Assembly (NCBI RefSeq): GCF_032854445.1
Contig: NC_088306.1
Coordinates: forward strand, 14,007,386 to 14,071,385
Length of the DNA stretch: 64,000 nucleotides
DNA from: Liolophura sinensis
Taxonomy: Eukaryota > Mollusca > Polyplacophora > Chitonida > Chitonidae
Direction: 5' to 3'
Shown: positions 12,601 to 24,855 of the stretch, one piece after another
Layout of the letters: every line of letters starts with the position of its first letter
Position numbering within the stretch: the first letter of the stretch is position 1
Notes under the pieces: generated by a model
Seen by the model: only the letters and a program-made list of their open reading frames with translations
The model's database searches: none
What the model was told of the DNA's origin: nothing
Position numbers and translations under genes: made by a program

Positions 12601-15600
12601 CTATTTTAGGATAAACATATTGAAATCTGAACTACCCTGAACATTTATACCTTTGTACACTGATGTTTGAAATTTTAGCTTCAGTGAAATACAAATGGAT
12701 TTAAGGAAGAAGCCCCATACTTCATGTAGATGACATGTTTTTTTTCTTTTTCTTTTTGCGTTTGAATTTCTCTTCATTTGACAGTTCACTTTACTTCAAC
12801 ATACATCCACTGAATCCACTATGATATACCTGAATCCACTCTGATATATATGAATCCACTTTGATATACCTGAATCCTTTTTGATATACCTAAATACAGT
12901 TTAACATACCTGAATCCACTCTGATATACCTGAATACAGTTTGACATACCAGAATCCATTTTGACATACCTGAATCCATGCTGACATACCTGAATCCACT
13001 CTGATATACCTGAATCCACGTTGACATACCTGAATTCATTTTGACATACCTGAATCCAATTTGACATACCTGAATCCACTCTGATATACCTGAATCCACG
13101 CTGAAATACCCGAATTCATTTTGACATACCTGGATCCATTTTGACATACCTGAATCCACTTTGACATACCTAAATCCACCCTGATATACATGAATCCACT
13201 CTGACACACCTGAATCCATTCTGACATACCTGAATCCATTCTGAAATACCTGAATCCTTTTTGATATACCTGAATACAGTTTGACATACCTGAATCCACT
13301 CTGACATACCTGAATCCACTTTGATATACCTGAATCCTCTCTGACATACCTGAATCCATTTTGACATACCTAAATCCTTTTTGACACACCTGAATCCATT
13401 CTGACATACTTCGATCCACTATGACATACCTGAATCCACTATGACATACCTGAAACCACTTGGACATACCTGAACACTTTCATATACCTGATTGCACTTC
13501 GACATATATAGATATGGGTATGTTATAGGTGGTCTAACCAAGTGAGAAAAAGAAACTCAATATTTCTGCTACAGTTACATACATATTGGTTAACATGAGC
13601 AGACCAGGTGTCACAAAAATTAGAAGAAATATGGTACCTATATTCGCCCTGATATGTCCGTATGCATACTGACATACCAATATGCTTGAGGACTTACCTG
13701 AATGCACTTTGACATACCTGTATGCTTTAGGACTTACCTGTCTTACCTAAATGCACTTTGACATACCTGTATGCTTTAGGACTTACCTGTCTTACCTGAA
13801 TGCACTTTGACATATCTGTATGCTTTCGGGCTTACCTGAATGCACTTTGACCTACCTGTATGCTTAGGACTTACCGGAATGCACTCTGACATACCTGCAT
13901 ACACCCAGACATACCTGTCTGCATACCGACATCCCTCAATGCACTTTGACATACCTGTGTGGCTTAGGATTTACCTGAATGCACTTTGACATACCTGTAT
14001 ACACTCAGGCATACCTGTCTGCATACTAACATCCCTCAAGGCACTTTGACATGACTGTAAGCATACTGACATACCTGTATGCACTTTGACATACCTGTGT
14101 GGCTTAGGATTTACCTGAATGCACTTTGACATACCTGTATACACTCAGGCATACCTGTCTGCATACTGACATCCCTGAAAGCAATTTGACATAAGTGTAT
14201 GCATACTGACATACCAGTATGCACTTTGACATACCTGAGTGCCTTAGGACTAACCTGAATGCACTTTGACATACCTGTATACACCCAGACATACCTGCCT
14301 GAAAACTGACGTATCTGAATGAACTTTTGACATAACTGTATGCATACTAACATACCTGAAGGCACTTTGACATACCTGTATTCACAATGACAAGTCCGGA
14401 ATACACTTTGACATACCTGTATGCATACTGACATACCTGAAGGCACTTTGGCAGACCTGTATGAACAATGACATGCCTGAATACACTTTGACATACCTGT
14501 ATGCATACTGACATACCTGAAGGCACTTTGACATACCTGTATGCACAATGACATGCCGGAGTACACTTTGACATACCTGAATGTACTCTGACATACCTGT
14601 ATGCCTACTGACATACCTGAATGCATTCTGACATGCACAATGACATGCCTGAATACAATGACAGGCACAATGACATGCCTGAATACAATGACATGCCTGA
14701 CATACCTGAAGGCACTTTGGCAGACCTGTATGCACAATGACATGCCTGAATACACTTTGACATACCTGTATACATACTGACATACCTGAGGACACTTTGG
14801 CATACCTGTATGCAAATGACATGCCTGAATACACTTTGACATATCTGAATGCATTCTTGCATACCTGTATGCCTTAGAATCTACCAGAATGCACTTTCAC
14901 ATACCTGTACAGACCATGACATACCTGAATGCATGTTGACTTCAAAACTGTACCTGTATACATTCTGACACACCTGTGTATCTGATGACTTACCTGAATG
15001 CATTTGGCATACCTGTCTGCTTTGATACAATTTGACATACACGGTACCAGCACTGTATGCACTATGATATACTTGAAGGCACTTTAACCGACCTGTATGC
15101 ATTCTTGCTAACGTCAGTTCCTCCCTCCCCTCCAAACACGTACAGCTTGCCCCGGTAGCTGACCGCTGTCACAAAACGAAGCCTCTGGGGTAGATGTGCC
15201 ACGTTGGTCCAGGTGTTTGTCAAGGGGTCATACTTCTCCACGCTGCTCAGAATCACCGAAACATCCTGACCACCGATGGCATAGGCATTCCTATGACAGA
15301 CAGACAGACAGAGCAAAGTGCTGGTCAGGGAGATCTGCACACATACTCTCAGTGTGTACATGCACATGTGTTTTAGATTAGATTCAGTTAGATTACAACT
15401 TTCATCCAATATAAAGATATGAATTCACAAATTTTGAGAGCAAAATTAATGCAATTTCCAGGCTAGGGTTATCAGTTTAAAAGTGTATTAAAAGCTTAAC
15501 TAGGTTTAAATCTTTAAACTAGTCTCCTAATAAGCTTACCAAGTAGATGCCACTTTAGTGGAGTACAGCTATACAGCCTACATGTACATGTTTGAGTTGT

Positions 15601-17748
15601 ACCTGGCTTCACTATATATGTATGTATGCTTGGGGTTTATCGTTGTACTCAACAATATTACAGTGCTATGAGGACAACAAGGAGTCATTAGATGTGTGTA
15701 CATATACTGTGTCTTCATATCAGTACACAGTCTCATTATTTTGACATCCAGGGAACAAGTTCTGTTCCGTTGCTCTAGCCTGTAAGTGCTTAGCGCCAAG
15801 CGAAGCAGCAACAAGGACCATATTTAAAGTCTTTGATATGACCTGACGTGGGTTTCATCCCAGGTCACCCGACTTTGACACAGATCCTCTGACCACTAGG
15901 CAACCAAAGCAGTCTACCTAGCTTCAAGATACAATGCTGCAGATTTTTCTTTAAAAAATTTGACCGATGTAAGTCCCATCAGACTTTACACTTTTAAACA
16001 GCCGGGGCAAATTACTGAACTTCTTCAGTAACTTCTTCCACAATATTAGTATTTTCCAGAGACTGACATACTTGTCAACAAAGCAGAGTGCAAACTGATA
16101 GCGGGCCATGTTCATCTTAGCTTTGGGCTGCCATGTGCCATCAGTCTGGTCAAAGACATACAGAGTGTTGGAGACGCCCTCTGTGGTGATAGAACCACGG
16201 TAGTTGATCTTCCTGATTGCTCCTCCCGCCAGGTAAATCTGGTTGTCCCCTGTCACAGCAACACCTTCAGAAACAAAGACAGTAGAAAAAAGCTCCTCAC
16301 AAATCAAGTTATGATACTGTACTCAACTCTATAATTTGGAACTCTTGTCAGCTCATAAGTCAGAACTGACAGCTAGACCTAGAACAGATGGTGTCCAGTG
16401 GGTGGATATTCCTCGAGCTACAGGATATGTCTGCTACGTCGTACCTCCGATCAGCTGGACTGACCCCTGATCCGTTCCTGGCAGGGCCACCCCTCTGCTA
16501 AAGTATGAAGACTGGCTGCCCAACAGCTGGAAGCTGCACTCAGCCGTGAGAACAACAACTTTTGTTACAATCTGTTCACATAGCTGAACACTTTACTCTA
16601 AAAACTCCATTTACTAATCTAACGTGTACAAAGTCTTAGTCGTTTTTCTCCACTGATTTGCAAAAATATACATACATATACTTTACAGATTTTAATATTT
16701 CCCTGATATTCCACAGCATCCTGAAGCAAGTCTTTAATATCGCTCAAGCAGATGGTACATGCCAATCGGTGAACATATACCAGCTTTTTCACCTAACTAC
16801 AGAAATACACTTGCCAGCATGACACTGGCCTTTTCAGGAAGCAAACAATGCATGTAAAAACTGGTAAATTTGCCACAAAAATTATGTATCTGAAACAATG
16901 TTGAAGTTCTTTGTTCAGTCCATACTATGTGTATATACATATTTGGTGATCTTACTCAAAATAACACCGCAAATATATAATCCTGTTTATTCATTATTTT
17001 GAAATTCTTATACAACACAAGACCTGGTAGAATTAATGAAAGATTCCAAAACAATGGAAGTTCTGGCCCTTTTTTAGATGTACATGTAGCTTTCCGCATC
17101 AAGCATGAAGAACTCACCGTTTTCTTATGCTAGGGTAGGAATAAAATCCCTTAACCACTAGAGCACCTAAGCCAAGGGGTGTCAAATTTGTATCTAGGAA
17201 GCCTAAAAATGAGCGCATACACAAACGAAGAGTGCTGAAAGGCACCTGCATTGTGATCAAGGAATATCTGACACAACGTAACCAGCAGTTGTTGAGAACA
17301 TGTGGCTAATCCTGTTGTCAGTTCGGCATGGTCCAAGGACAGGAAAATATATGTCAAAAATGCTCATGAACAAGTCAAGCAAATCCGTGGTTTGTCTGAT
17401 TTGCACAATTTCAAAGGTGGAATGGAACAGACTGACCTTCTTTCTTGCCTTTCTGATCTTATTTCTGGTCAGCGTATACACATATTTTTTTCATTTTTTC
17501 GTTTTTACTTTTTTCTATTGAAAACTGTGCACAGCTATATGCTGTGTATGTGTATGTATATTTGTATATGTGTACATGTATGTGTGTGTATGTATATGTG
17601 TATATGTAAGTGTGTGTATGTATATGTGTGGATGTAATTGTATATATACATGTATGTATAGGAGGGTAGTGTTGGTATGCATACATGGATATGTTTGTAT
17701 GTATATTTCATATGCATATTTGAGTGTGTATGCAGGTGCTTATGTGTG

Positions 17749-17806
<58 letters not shown>

Positions 17807-20800
17807 GGCGTATATGTATATGTGTATATGTATATGTATAAGTGTATATGGTGCGTGTATGTATGTGATATACGTTTGTGTTGTGTGTGTAGACATATAC
17901 ATGTATATATTTCAGGATGTATATGAATACAAGCGTGTATGGATAGGTACATTTGCTTTCAAACTGAAGACAGGAGGGTTTATTTATAGAACAGTTTTCA
18001 CTGATCGCGATGAGACTTTTCTGCATATGTGCGATGCGCACCTGTACTACCAAACGGTTGCACTTAATCCTTTTCCTTTTTTCCACATTTCTTTGTTTTC
18101 ATTGAATGTGTTTCTGTGAACTGTATATATGTAATCCACATCTTCTTACTTGGTACAAAATGTCGACTTCCCACATACTTTTGTTAAATAATGTATCTTG
18201 AAAAACACAGAATACCTCCACAAACCACCTAGATGATGAGTCTATGTATGCCAACTGCCCTTTGTGCTGTATTTACAAAGGCAGTGTGGGCTGTGGGGTG
18301 ACAGACAGAAGGATGAATGCTTGTATGACTGAATATGTGAAGTGGCATTTTGATAATTCCAAAAATGGCTGAGACAGTGAACACAGTCTCCATGAACTGC
18401 CAAGGATTGGCAGATCCTAGGAAGAGGAAGGATGTTTTCCATTTTTTTTAGAAAGAAAAAAATATTCCATTATTTGCTTGCAGGATACACATAGTGACCC
18501 TACTTACAGAAATATTCTTAAAAGAGAATGGGAACACGATGCATGGGTAAGCCCTTTCACTTCTCACTCAAGAGGCATAATAATTCTTATAAACCCCAAT
18601 TTTGGCTACAAAATAGTGTAGATTCTGACCCAAATGACAATTATAAATGAGACCAAAATATCCATAATGCACCCTAACTTTATGTAGTATACATGGACCA
18701 AACAGATAAACTATCTTTCTATAATGCAATTATTAAAAATATTGAAGAAATATCTAGCCCTTCTGTAATCATCTGTGGGGACTGGAATTTAGTTATCAAC
18801 CCTGAAAAAGACACTCATAATTATCAGCATGTAAATAATCCTTTGGCCTGACAGAAAGCATTGAATCTCATAAACAAAAATGAATATACAGATGTTTGTA
18901 GGCAAATGCATGAAAGAGACAGACGGTATACATGGCGAGGCAAGAATCTGAAAAAACAAGCTAGACTCAATTTTTTCTTGGTGTCAAAGGATATTTTCAA
19001 TATCTGTACAAAAGCGGAAATCATTCCAGGTTATAGGAGTGACCACTCCGCAGTAACACTAAAGTGTAAATTCATAAACTGTGACCGTGGTAGGGTCACA
19101 GTTTATATTAAACTGTGGAAATTAAACTGTTCACTCTTAACAGACCAACCTTACATCGATTTAATAAAAAACGCAATTAACCGAACAAGAGACAAATACT
19201 GTCCCCTAGTTTACAACAGAGAAAATTTTAAAAAATATTCCCAAAGAACAACTACAGTTTTGCATTAGTGACCAGTTATTTTTAGAAATACTACCAATGA
19301 AAATAAGAGGAGAAATCAATAAAATATTCATCAACAAAACGCAAGAATGAACAAAGCAGAGAAACAGAACTGGAAAAAGAAACTGAACTACTAGAAAAAG
19401 AAACTGAAGGCAATTTTATGAATGTACCTGATTTAAAGCTCGACAGAGTGAATAATCTGAAAATAGAATACGAAAAGCTGAGAGAAAAAGAGATGGAAGG
19501 TATATTAATCAGATCAAAGGCAAACAAAACTGAATGGGGAGAAAAATTTACACAATATTTTTAGCACTGGAGAAGAAAAATTATACAAACAAACTGATTT
19601 CAAAATTAACACTTGGTGATGGAAAAGAAATATATCAAATGATGGAAATATTAGCTGCACAAAAACATCATTACTCAAATCTGTATAGGAAAATAGGTAA
19701 CGAGAGAAATGACCTTAGGTGATTTTTGAAAGATATAAAACTAGACAGACTCTCGAATAGGGAGGCAGCCAAATTAGAAGGCTTACTGACCTGGTTAACG
19801 ACAGCCTTAAGAAATATGAAAAACAACAAAACTCCAGGAATGGATGGTTTTCCGGTAGAATTTTATAAAATGATCTGGAAAGACGTTGGACAATTTGTTC
19901 TAAGATCAGGCAATGAAGGATTTGCAAAAGGCGAAATGTCAATATCTCAAAAGCAAGGAATTAAAACATGCTTACCTAAACCAAATAAAGCAAGAGACAA
20001 GTTAAAAAACTGGCACCCCATTACTCTGTTAAACATAAATTATAAAATATACAGTGCTTGCATTGCAAATAGACTACAACTTGTCCTTGATGACATCATA
20101 AATGAAGACCAGAAAGGTTTTATTTCCGGAAGGTGTATCGCAGAAAATATACATCTAATTTACGACATCATGTTCGAAACCAAAGATAAAGTAATCCCGG
20201 GACTTCTGCTGTCTGTTGATTTTGAGAAAGCCTTCGATTCTATCTTATGGTAATTTACGGAAGAAGTCCTTATGACGTTCAATTTTGGAGATGATATGAG
20301 ATCATGGATTCAACTGTTTTATACAGATAATTCTGCCTGCATTCTTCAAAATGGCACTGTGTCTTCTGTGTTTAATATTAGCAAGGGCTGTAGGCAAGGC
20401 GATCCCATTTCTCTATATCTTTTTCTCTTATGTGCCGAGATTTTGGTTTTAATGATACAAAGCAATCATGACATAAAGGGACTATCCACAAACGACACAG
20501 AACATGAAATAAGCCTATATAATGATGATACTCAGCTCTTTTTGGATGGGTCTGAAAAGTCACTTTCAGAGGGATTAACTTGCTTAGGTACATATTATGA
20601 ATACTCAGGATTAAAAATGAACATAGAAAAAACCAAGGCTGCATGGATAGGATCTCTCTCGAGCTCAAATGTAAAATTATGTCATTTGGTTAAATTAGAT
20701 TGGGTTGAGAAACTAAACATACTGGGCTTAAATTTTTCAACGGTGGATTTTAACAACATATGGAAATTACCTTGCCAGAATAGAAGACTTGAAAAATGAC

Positions 20801-23800
20801 CTTCAAAGATGGAGAATCAGGAACCTATCCTTACTAGGGAAAATAACAATTATAAAATCCCTAGCTTTGTCAAAATTACTTCACTTGTTTCTTTCCCTCA
20901 CAAACCCACCTGACAGTACTCTGAAAGAAATAAATGTACTGCTTTATAAATTCGTATGGAACGACTGTCCCGATAGGATACAAAGATCCATCTTAAACAG
21001 AAGCTACGATGAAGGTGGACTTCGTATGGTAAATTTAATGCCATTTGTACAATCACTAAAAATGTCTTGGATGAGAAGACTACATCTCGTGAAAGGAAAA
21101 TGACAAAGTGTAAGTTTTTGTCAAAATGACTTGGAAAGACTGTCCACTTTAGGTGGGAAATATATTCCGCAAATAACAAGAAGAATAGGCAACCCTTTCT
21201 GGGTAGATACACTAAAGGCATGGGAAGCGTTTACACAAAAATGGATAATAAATACATCATAAATATACTTGATGAACACTTATGGTACCACCCCTACTTT
21301 CAGGAACCAAGTTTTTTCATTTCCCAGTGGTATGCAAATAATATAAGGTTTTTGAGGGAGCTAGCAAAACCGGATGAACATTTGTTAACATTTACCAAGT
21401 TAAAACAAAAATTCAAAGTAAATGGTACATTGCTGGATTATAACCGGCTACTTAAAAATGTTCCAACCGAATAGATTAAACTCATAAACAATGAAAAAAA
21501 AAGACACCTACTGTCCTTCTTTCCCCAAAGCTCTCAGATTACTGGCGAAGCAGAAACAAGGTTCTAAGATTTTCTATGACCTACTAATTAACAATTCACA
21601 GCTTAAGCTAAAAATTTGCGACATTCATTGAATGTCCCGAATCACAAACGCTTTGGAGTGACTACAAAAGGGGTTATCACAAATATACAAGGTTAATATG
21701 AAAATGAGGCCTAAAATTATAAGTATGGGATGGGGAGAGACAGGAAAAAAGACATGTTTAAATTTACTGATGATTCTAGCTAAAACGTACATGCTTGATA
21801 AAAGACAAAACAAAACCAAAATGAATCTAAAGCATCTGATCAAATATACAGCGAACCACTAAAGGCTAGAAAAATATATATCTGAAGTAACCAGAAAACA
21901 AGATGAATTCTCAGAGCAATGGGAAAATTTTGACATTTTAGACTTAGAAATATCATAAGCGTGAAGATTTGAATGTGCGTGGTATGTGCTTGTGGATGAC
22001 AAAGAATGAAATCAAACATGGAATCTGACTGGTGGAAAGAGAAAAAAAAAAATCCCTTTTCACACCCTTAATTTGTATACCAGTAAACAATACTAGACAT
22101 TATTCCACCCTACCAGTGTAACCTCAAATGATCTAATAACAGCATTCGTTATGTGAAGATTGGGGTATCAATCAATATAAGTCACAGAGTGTTCAAATAT
22201 AAAAAATGCTGTGTTGGCACTGTGTGCAAATCACAATCAAGAGACCTGTCAATCACTACTACTGTAGACCTGATCCAGCCAGAGATGTCTTTACAATAGC
22301 CTCAATGGTTACAAAATCACTTAAATACACCCACCTTTTTGTGGTGGTTTAATTCAGTGAAATGCCTAAGATACAAGGAAATAAATAAACAGGTTTGCGT
22401 ATATATAAACTACTTCCGTCTGTCGATGGACGTTGTAAATAAGTCACCGTGCAGGTGCATGTGAATTCACTGAAGTTCATCTGCTAGACTCAAGTAGGCA
22501 GGAAACAAGACCAAGAGTCAAGGGATATTTTCCTACCCATTCAGGGCAAGCCAGACATCTCTGTCACCATCAGCCCAGTCTGGTCGCCTTTGGTAGCTGA
22601 CAATAAGGTTCAAAAAGGTGATTCTTTCCATACACGCACAGGTGTATAGGCCTACACGTGCACCCTGTTTCTGTTACACAAGGTGAATAAACAAATCTCT
22701 GTCCAAGGATTTAATTCAGTGTATGGTTGGCAAGCTGGAAGTACAGTTTGAATTCTTGAAGAAGTGAAGGTGTTACATTTAATTACCGCACATGTGCCTT
22801 GAGCCTGCATGGTTTAAAAGTGTGTTATCAGCCATAAAAATTATCTTCCCTTGATGTATCCCAATATTCAAAACATTTCAAACATGAACCTAAATGTGTA
22901 GCTATTTCCTTCCCCTCCATCTTTTCATATCTATCTTATCTTACAGCGTAGCATTGAAGTGTAGCTCACACTGGCCCCCCAAATGAGCCCTTTCAGTACA
23001 GACCAATGTGTGGGAAAATTTCCTAATATATTTGGACTGAGCTGCCAATCATCCATTACATGTATTCCTGCCAAAACCATACAGCTGTGATTATTCCAAG
23101 GGACTGTCAGCTCTCAGGAAATGCTAGCCTCTGGTTTACAGTAAAACACTGTTTAGAAATTGTTGCAATGTACTAGTACATGCATGTGAAGCTTGTGATG
23201 GGTGTATTTCTACACATGTATCTATTTCCACTCCTGCCAACACCATCTTCAGGAATGACAAATCAGAAACATTTAAAACCAAGCTTGCAGCCTGGATGTT
23301 TCAGTCTGCAAATGCTTTCCTTTAACTTAAATATTTTTAATTGCTTGGTCAGACTTGTCCGAGTACGCTGACTGTTGGCTGAGAAATATTGATATACGCC
23401 ATATGCATAGCTGTTCAGCCACAGTCAGAGTTGAGTAATTGTGTCTCAATGGTGGGACACGGCTAGCAGCCCCAATAACCACTTCACCTACCTCTAGTTG
23501 CTTACATGTAAATCCGCGCCATAACATCTCCCCTTCTGTCCGCCACACAAATTTTTTTTGATGATAATCCAAGAAAATTATCGTTTAACGTATAAAATGC
23601 CTCCTGTCAATTACTTCTATGATAATTAAAAAAATTGTACTGTACACTTGATTACAAATTAGAAAATCACAAAGTCAGGTCTTTCATGTGATACATGTAT
23701 CGGTATCATATTATCCTGTACTTCTGTTTTGAGAAGTGAGAATCTAAAGAGCCAATCCCTTACCTGGGCTATAGAGACTTTGCGGCAGTTTGCAGATATG

Positions 23801-24832
23801 GATTACCTCCCCTGATCTAGGCAATAACATCTCCATGCTGTTGAATTTCTTTAGGGAATCTTCAGTGTACGGGTTGGCTAAGATCATGACACCTCTTTCG
23901 TAGGGCATTCCGCGCCGTGGCATCAAGTTTACGTCCATTTCGTTCTGGCGGTTTTTCAACATGTGATAATACCTGATCAAGTTCAGTCTATTGGCTAAGT
24001 TTTCATTCGTACGCAGAAGAGTGTCTGGGTCGATTTTATCACAGAAGTAGTATGAGCTGATGTTTGCGAACCTGACGCATTCCATGACAGGGACAAGAAA
24101 CTTGAGTCTTTCAGTCATGTCAATCTTCAACCATGCCATGCATGCTTCGTATACAGTCTCCTCCAAACTGACATTAATATCGTCATCCAGGAGTATTTCC
24201 ACCAGTTTGTCCGCAGGTAAAGACAGAAATTCGTGCTGTTTGCACAATACTGTGAACTGATTGTTTATCATCTCTTTCGCCTTCATGGCTAGTACAGCAC
24301 ATTCGTGAGCACGGGCGAAAAAGTAGACGCCAATACAGTTTGAAACATTTATATGGTTCATCATGAACTCTGCGCATCCTGTTCGAAGCGACAGTAGCTG
24401 GAAGAGATTTGCGGCAGAAAGCAGATTTTGAACAGAGTCTTCAGAGAGAAAAACCTGGCCAGTGTAAATGTAGTCGAGGACTAATTCCATTGTAGAGGAA
24501 TCCATGTCCTTGAGAGTTATCTTCTCCTGACGGCTCTCTGACATGTCACTGTTGAACATTGCCATAAAGAAGGGACTTGAAATCGCCAGTACATTGCGGT
24601 GACATGGAAACTCTCGCTCTTCCACCACTAATATCACATCCACAAACTCCTTGTTCTTGTACAACTTGGAAAATCCCTTCAGTAAGTTGGCTGCACGCTC
24701 TTCGTCTTTGAAGCGGTCATCGCCATTGGTGGAGGCGCAGCTGTCGCTGGTCTGTGAAAGGAGGGACAGCTCCATGATTGGAGGCGTGCCTGTAACCGGC
24801 CGCTCTCCAGACTCCGCTTCCTCCCCACTCAT
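9467..24832 (-). CDS. BTB-BACK-Kelch (kelch-like) protein, complete, six coding exons
   Basis: Exons joined: 24832-23764, 16264-16072, 15290-15093, 12151-12051, 11426-11289, 9663-9467. All borders are GT/AG and all phases agree (1,2,2,1,1), giving 1896 nt or 631 residues plus stop. Domains in order: acidic/Ser-rich N-tail (1-45), BTB (about 50-160, with [19 protein letters not shown]), BACK (about 165-265), and a six-bladed Kelch propeller (about 315-631, with repeated GG and YDPxTxxW). Members of this family usually bind Cullin-3 through BTB/BACK and recruit substrates with the propeller for ubiquitination. That role, and the substrate here, are inferred. The closest family feel is KLHL24/KLHL35/KLHL6, but I cannot assign an orthologue. 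Intron 1 (7.5 kb) carries a reversed LINE and intron 3 is almost wholly a 20-bp minisatellite. Confidence 0.93.
9664..11288. other. Kelch intron 5
   Basis: AT-rich intron with one SINE (10952-11184). ORFs at 9964-10149 and 10536-10811 show no domain and are dismissed. Confidence 0.6.
10952..11184 (+). mobile_element. tRNA-derived SINE, family 1
   Basis: GAGGGCCTTCGTGACTGAGG head, CTCCCACCAATG core, GTATGTGGGAAGGTCTGCC, and tail CACCAATCAAATAAATGAATAAAT. It lies antisense in Kelch intron 5. Confidence 0.75.
11289..11426 (-). CDS. Kelch gene coding exon 5: blade 5 with an inserted loop
   Basis: Joins as [16 protein letters not shown] across the junction. The segment [16 protein letters not shown] is longer than the usual strand-connecting loop, so a substrate-facing loop may be enlarged. 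Then [18 protein letters not shown], ending GA plus one nucleotide at GCAG|GTAAGA. Confidence 0.92.
11580..11783 (-). mobile_element. tRNA-derived SINE, family 1, head missing
   Basis: Starts with (TTTA)n, then GGTGTTTTACGCTGTACTCAAG, CCAGCATTATGGTGGGAGG and GAAACCGGGCACAGCCCGGG, and stops at GACCGCATTGGTGAG. The tRNA-like head is absent. It lies in Kelch intron 4 in the sense direction. Confidence 0.75.
12051..12151 (-). CDS. Kelch gene coding exon 4: blade 4
   Basis: TTACTCAG acceptor. One nucleotide completes Arg, then [19 protein letters not shown] and EKIYVI, then phase 1 at ATAG|GTAAGG. The 101-nt exon is confirmed by the joins to both neighbours. Confidence 0.92.
12172..12465 (-). mobile_element. 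tRNA-derived SINE, family 1
   Basis: (TTTA)n tail, ATTGGTGTTCTACGCTGTACTC, ATAATGGTGGGAGGAAAC and CTTCCCACATGCGACTGG, reaching the head region near GAAACCACTAGCCCACTGAAG. Located in Kelch intron 3 beside the 20-bp array. Confidence 0.7.
12800..15092. repeat. 20-bp minisatellite carrying splice-donor motifs
   Basis: About 110 units in two blocks (about 12800-13495 and 13640-15092). On the minus strand the unit is AAAGTGCATTCAGGTATGTC with variants; the left block has GTGGATTCAG in place of GTGCATTCAG. Nearly every unit contains CAG|GTAT, a near-consensus metazoan 5' splice site. The array begins exactly at the end of exon 3 (GCATACAG|GTCGG). The unit lacks stops in all frames, which makes spurious ORFs up to 247 codons. 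Confidence 0.95.
15093..15290 (-). CDS. Kelch gene coding exon 3: blades 2-3
   Basis: Encodes [21 protein letters not shown] and [15 protein letters not shown] at 15112 would give a phase clash with exon 4. Using TACAG|GTCGGT at 15092 instead leaves phase 2 and yields [13 protein letters not shown] across the next junction, so that donor is chosen. The 15 nt before the donor, and the donor itself, are the parent of the 20-bp array that follows. Confidence 0.88.
15627..15910 (-). mobile_element. tRNA-derived SINE, family 2
   Basis: Plus-strand order GCTTGGGGTTTATCGTTGTACTC, GAGGACAACAAGGAGTCATTAG, CTTAGCGCCAAGCGAAGCAGC, TTCATCCCAGGTCACCCGA, CTGACCACTAGGC is this family read backwards, so the tRNA-like head is at the right end. 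Kelch intron 2. Confidence 0.7.
16072..16264 (-). CDS. Kelch gene coding exon 2: first propeller blades
   Basis: Enters in phase 1 and completes a Gly codon, giving [17 protein letters not shown] across the junction, a textbook Kelch strand. It continues [18 protein letters not shown] to CFVD and ends in phase 2 at CAA|GTATGT. The 193-nt length preserves the frame. Confidence 0.93.
17530..17950. repeat. (TATG/TA)n simple-sequence tract
   Basis: Cryptic TATGTG/TATATG repeats with a pure (TA)n core at about 17754-17801. All long ORFs here (up to 183 codons, Tyr/Ile/Thr/His or Tyr/Met/Cys/Val) are by-products of the repeat. Confidence 0.95.
18365..22050 (+). mobile_element. L1/Tx1-like non-LTR retrotransposon, broken
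   Basis: Endonuclease-like start at 18365 ([20 protein letters not shown]) soon hits a stop. The endonuclease end (YRSDHSAVT) is in the 18861-19268 frame. Reverse transcriptase follows at 19534-20799: [40 protein letters not shown] (motif A), CRQGDPIS and [12 protein letters not shown] (motif C, where family members normally have Y/F-ADD). In-frame stops at 19723 and 20251, a frameshift near 20760, and further stops to 21474 make it dead. The C-terminal part ([29 protein letters not shown]) is typical of the clade. An A-rich tract at 22041-22051 may mark the 3' end. Inserted antisense in Kelch intron 1. Clade is from memory of motif style. Confidence 0.88.
23764..24832 (-). CDS. Kelch gene coding exon 1: start codon, BTB and BACK domains
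   Basis: The ATG at 24832-24830 opens [13 protein letters not shown]. An in-frame internal Met exists at residue 20, but the long frame favours the first. BTB: residues 62-93 carry [19 protein letters not shown] and SSPFFMAMF; residues 118-125 carry [31 protein letters not shown], then [13 protein letters not shown]. The exon ends SLYSP plus one nucleotide at a CAG|GTAAGG donor. On the 5' side a TTTTAG acceptor at 24856, behind a TACTAAAA branch-like motif, suggests the exon starts at about 24855 and that an upstream non-coding exon exists. Confidence 0.95.
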
Positions 24833-24855
24833 TGATCAGGCCTCAGTTGTCTCCC

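Larger units (their letters stand above)
16265..23763. other. Kelch intron 1, host of LINE and microsatellite
   Basis: A 7.5-kb intron. It contains a TA/TG-rich simple-sequence tract (17530-17950), the reversed LINE (18365-22050) and otherwise unmarked AT-rich DNA at 16265-17520 and 22060-23760. Confidence 0.7.

Noticed and set aside
12819-14862. Long minus-strand ORFs (up to 247 codons, Cys/Met/Val/Tyr-rich)
   Set aside because: They are translations of a 20-bp repeat that lacks stops in any frame. There is no domain, and the array sits between two phase-matched Kelch exons.
12800-15092. CRISPR-like periodic repeats
   Set aside because: Head-to-tail 20-bp units without unique spacers, in a eukaryotic intron.
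15113-15290. Earlier donor for Kelch exon 3 (GAC|GTTAGC at 15112)
   Set aside because: It leaves phase 0, whereas exon 4 needs phase 2, and it would delete residues of the blade. The donor at 15092 restores both.
17459-18119. ORFs of 118-183 codons on both strands
   Set aside because: By-products of TA/TG simple sequence.
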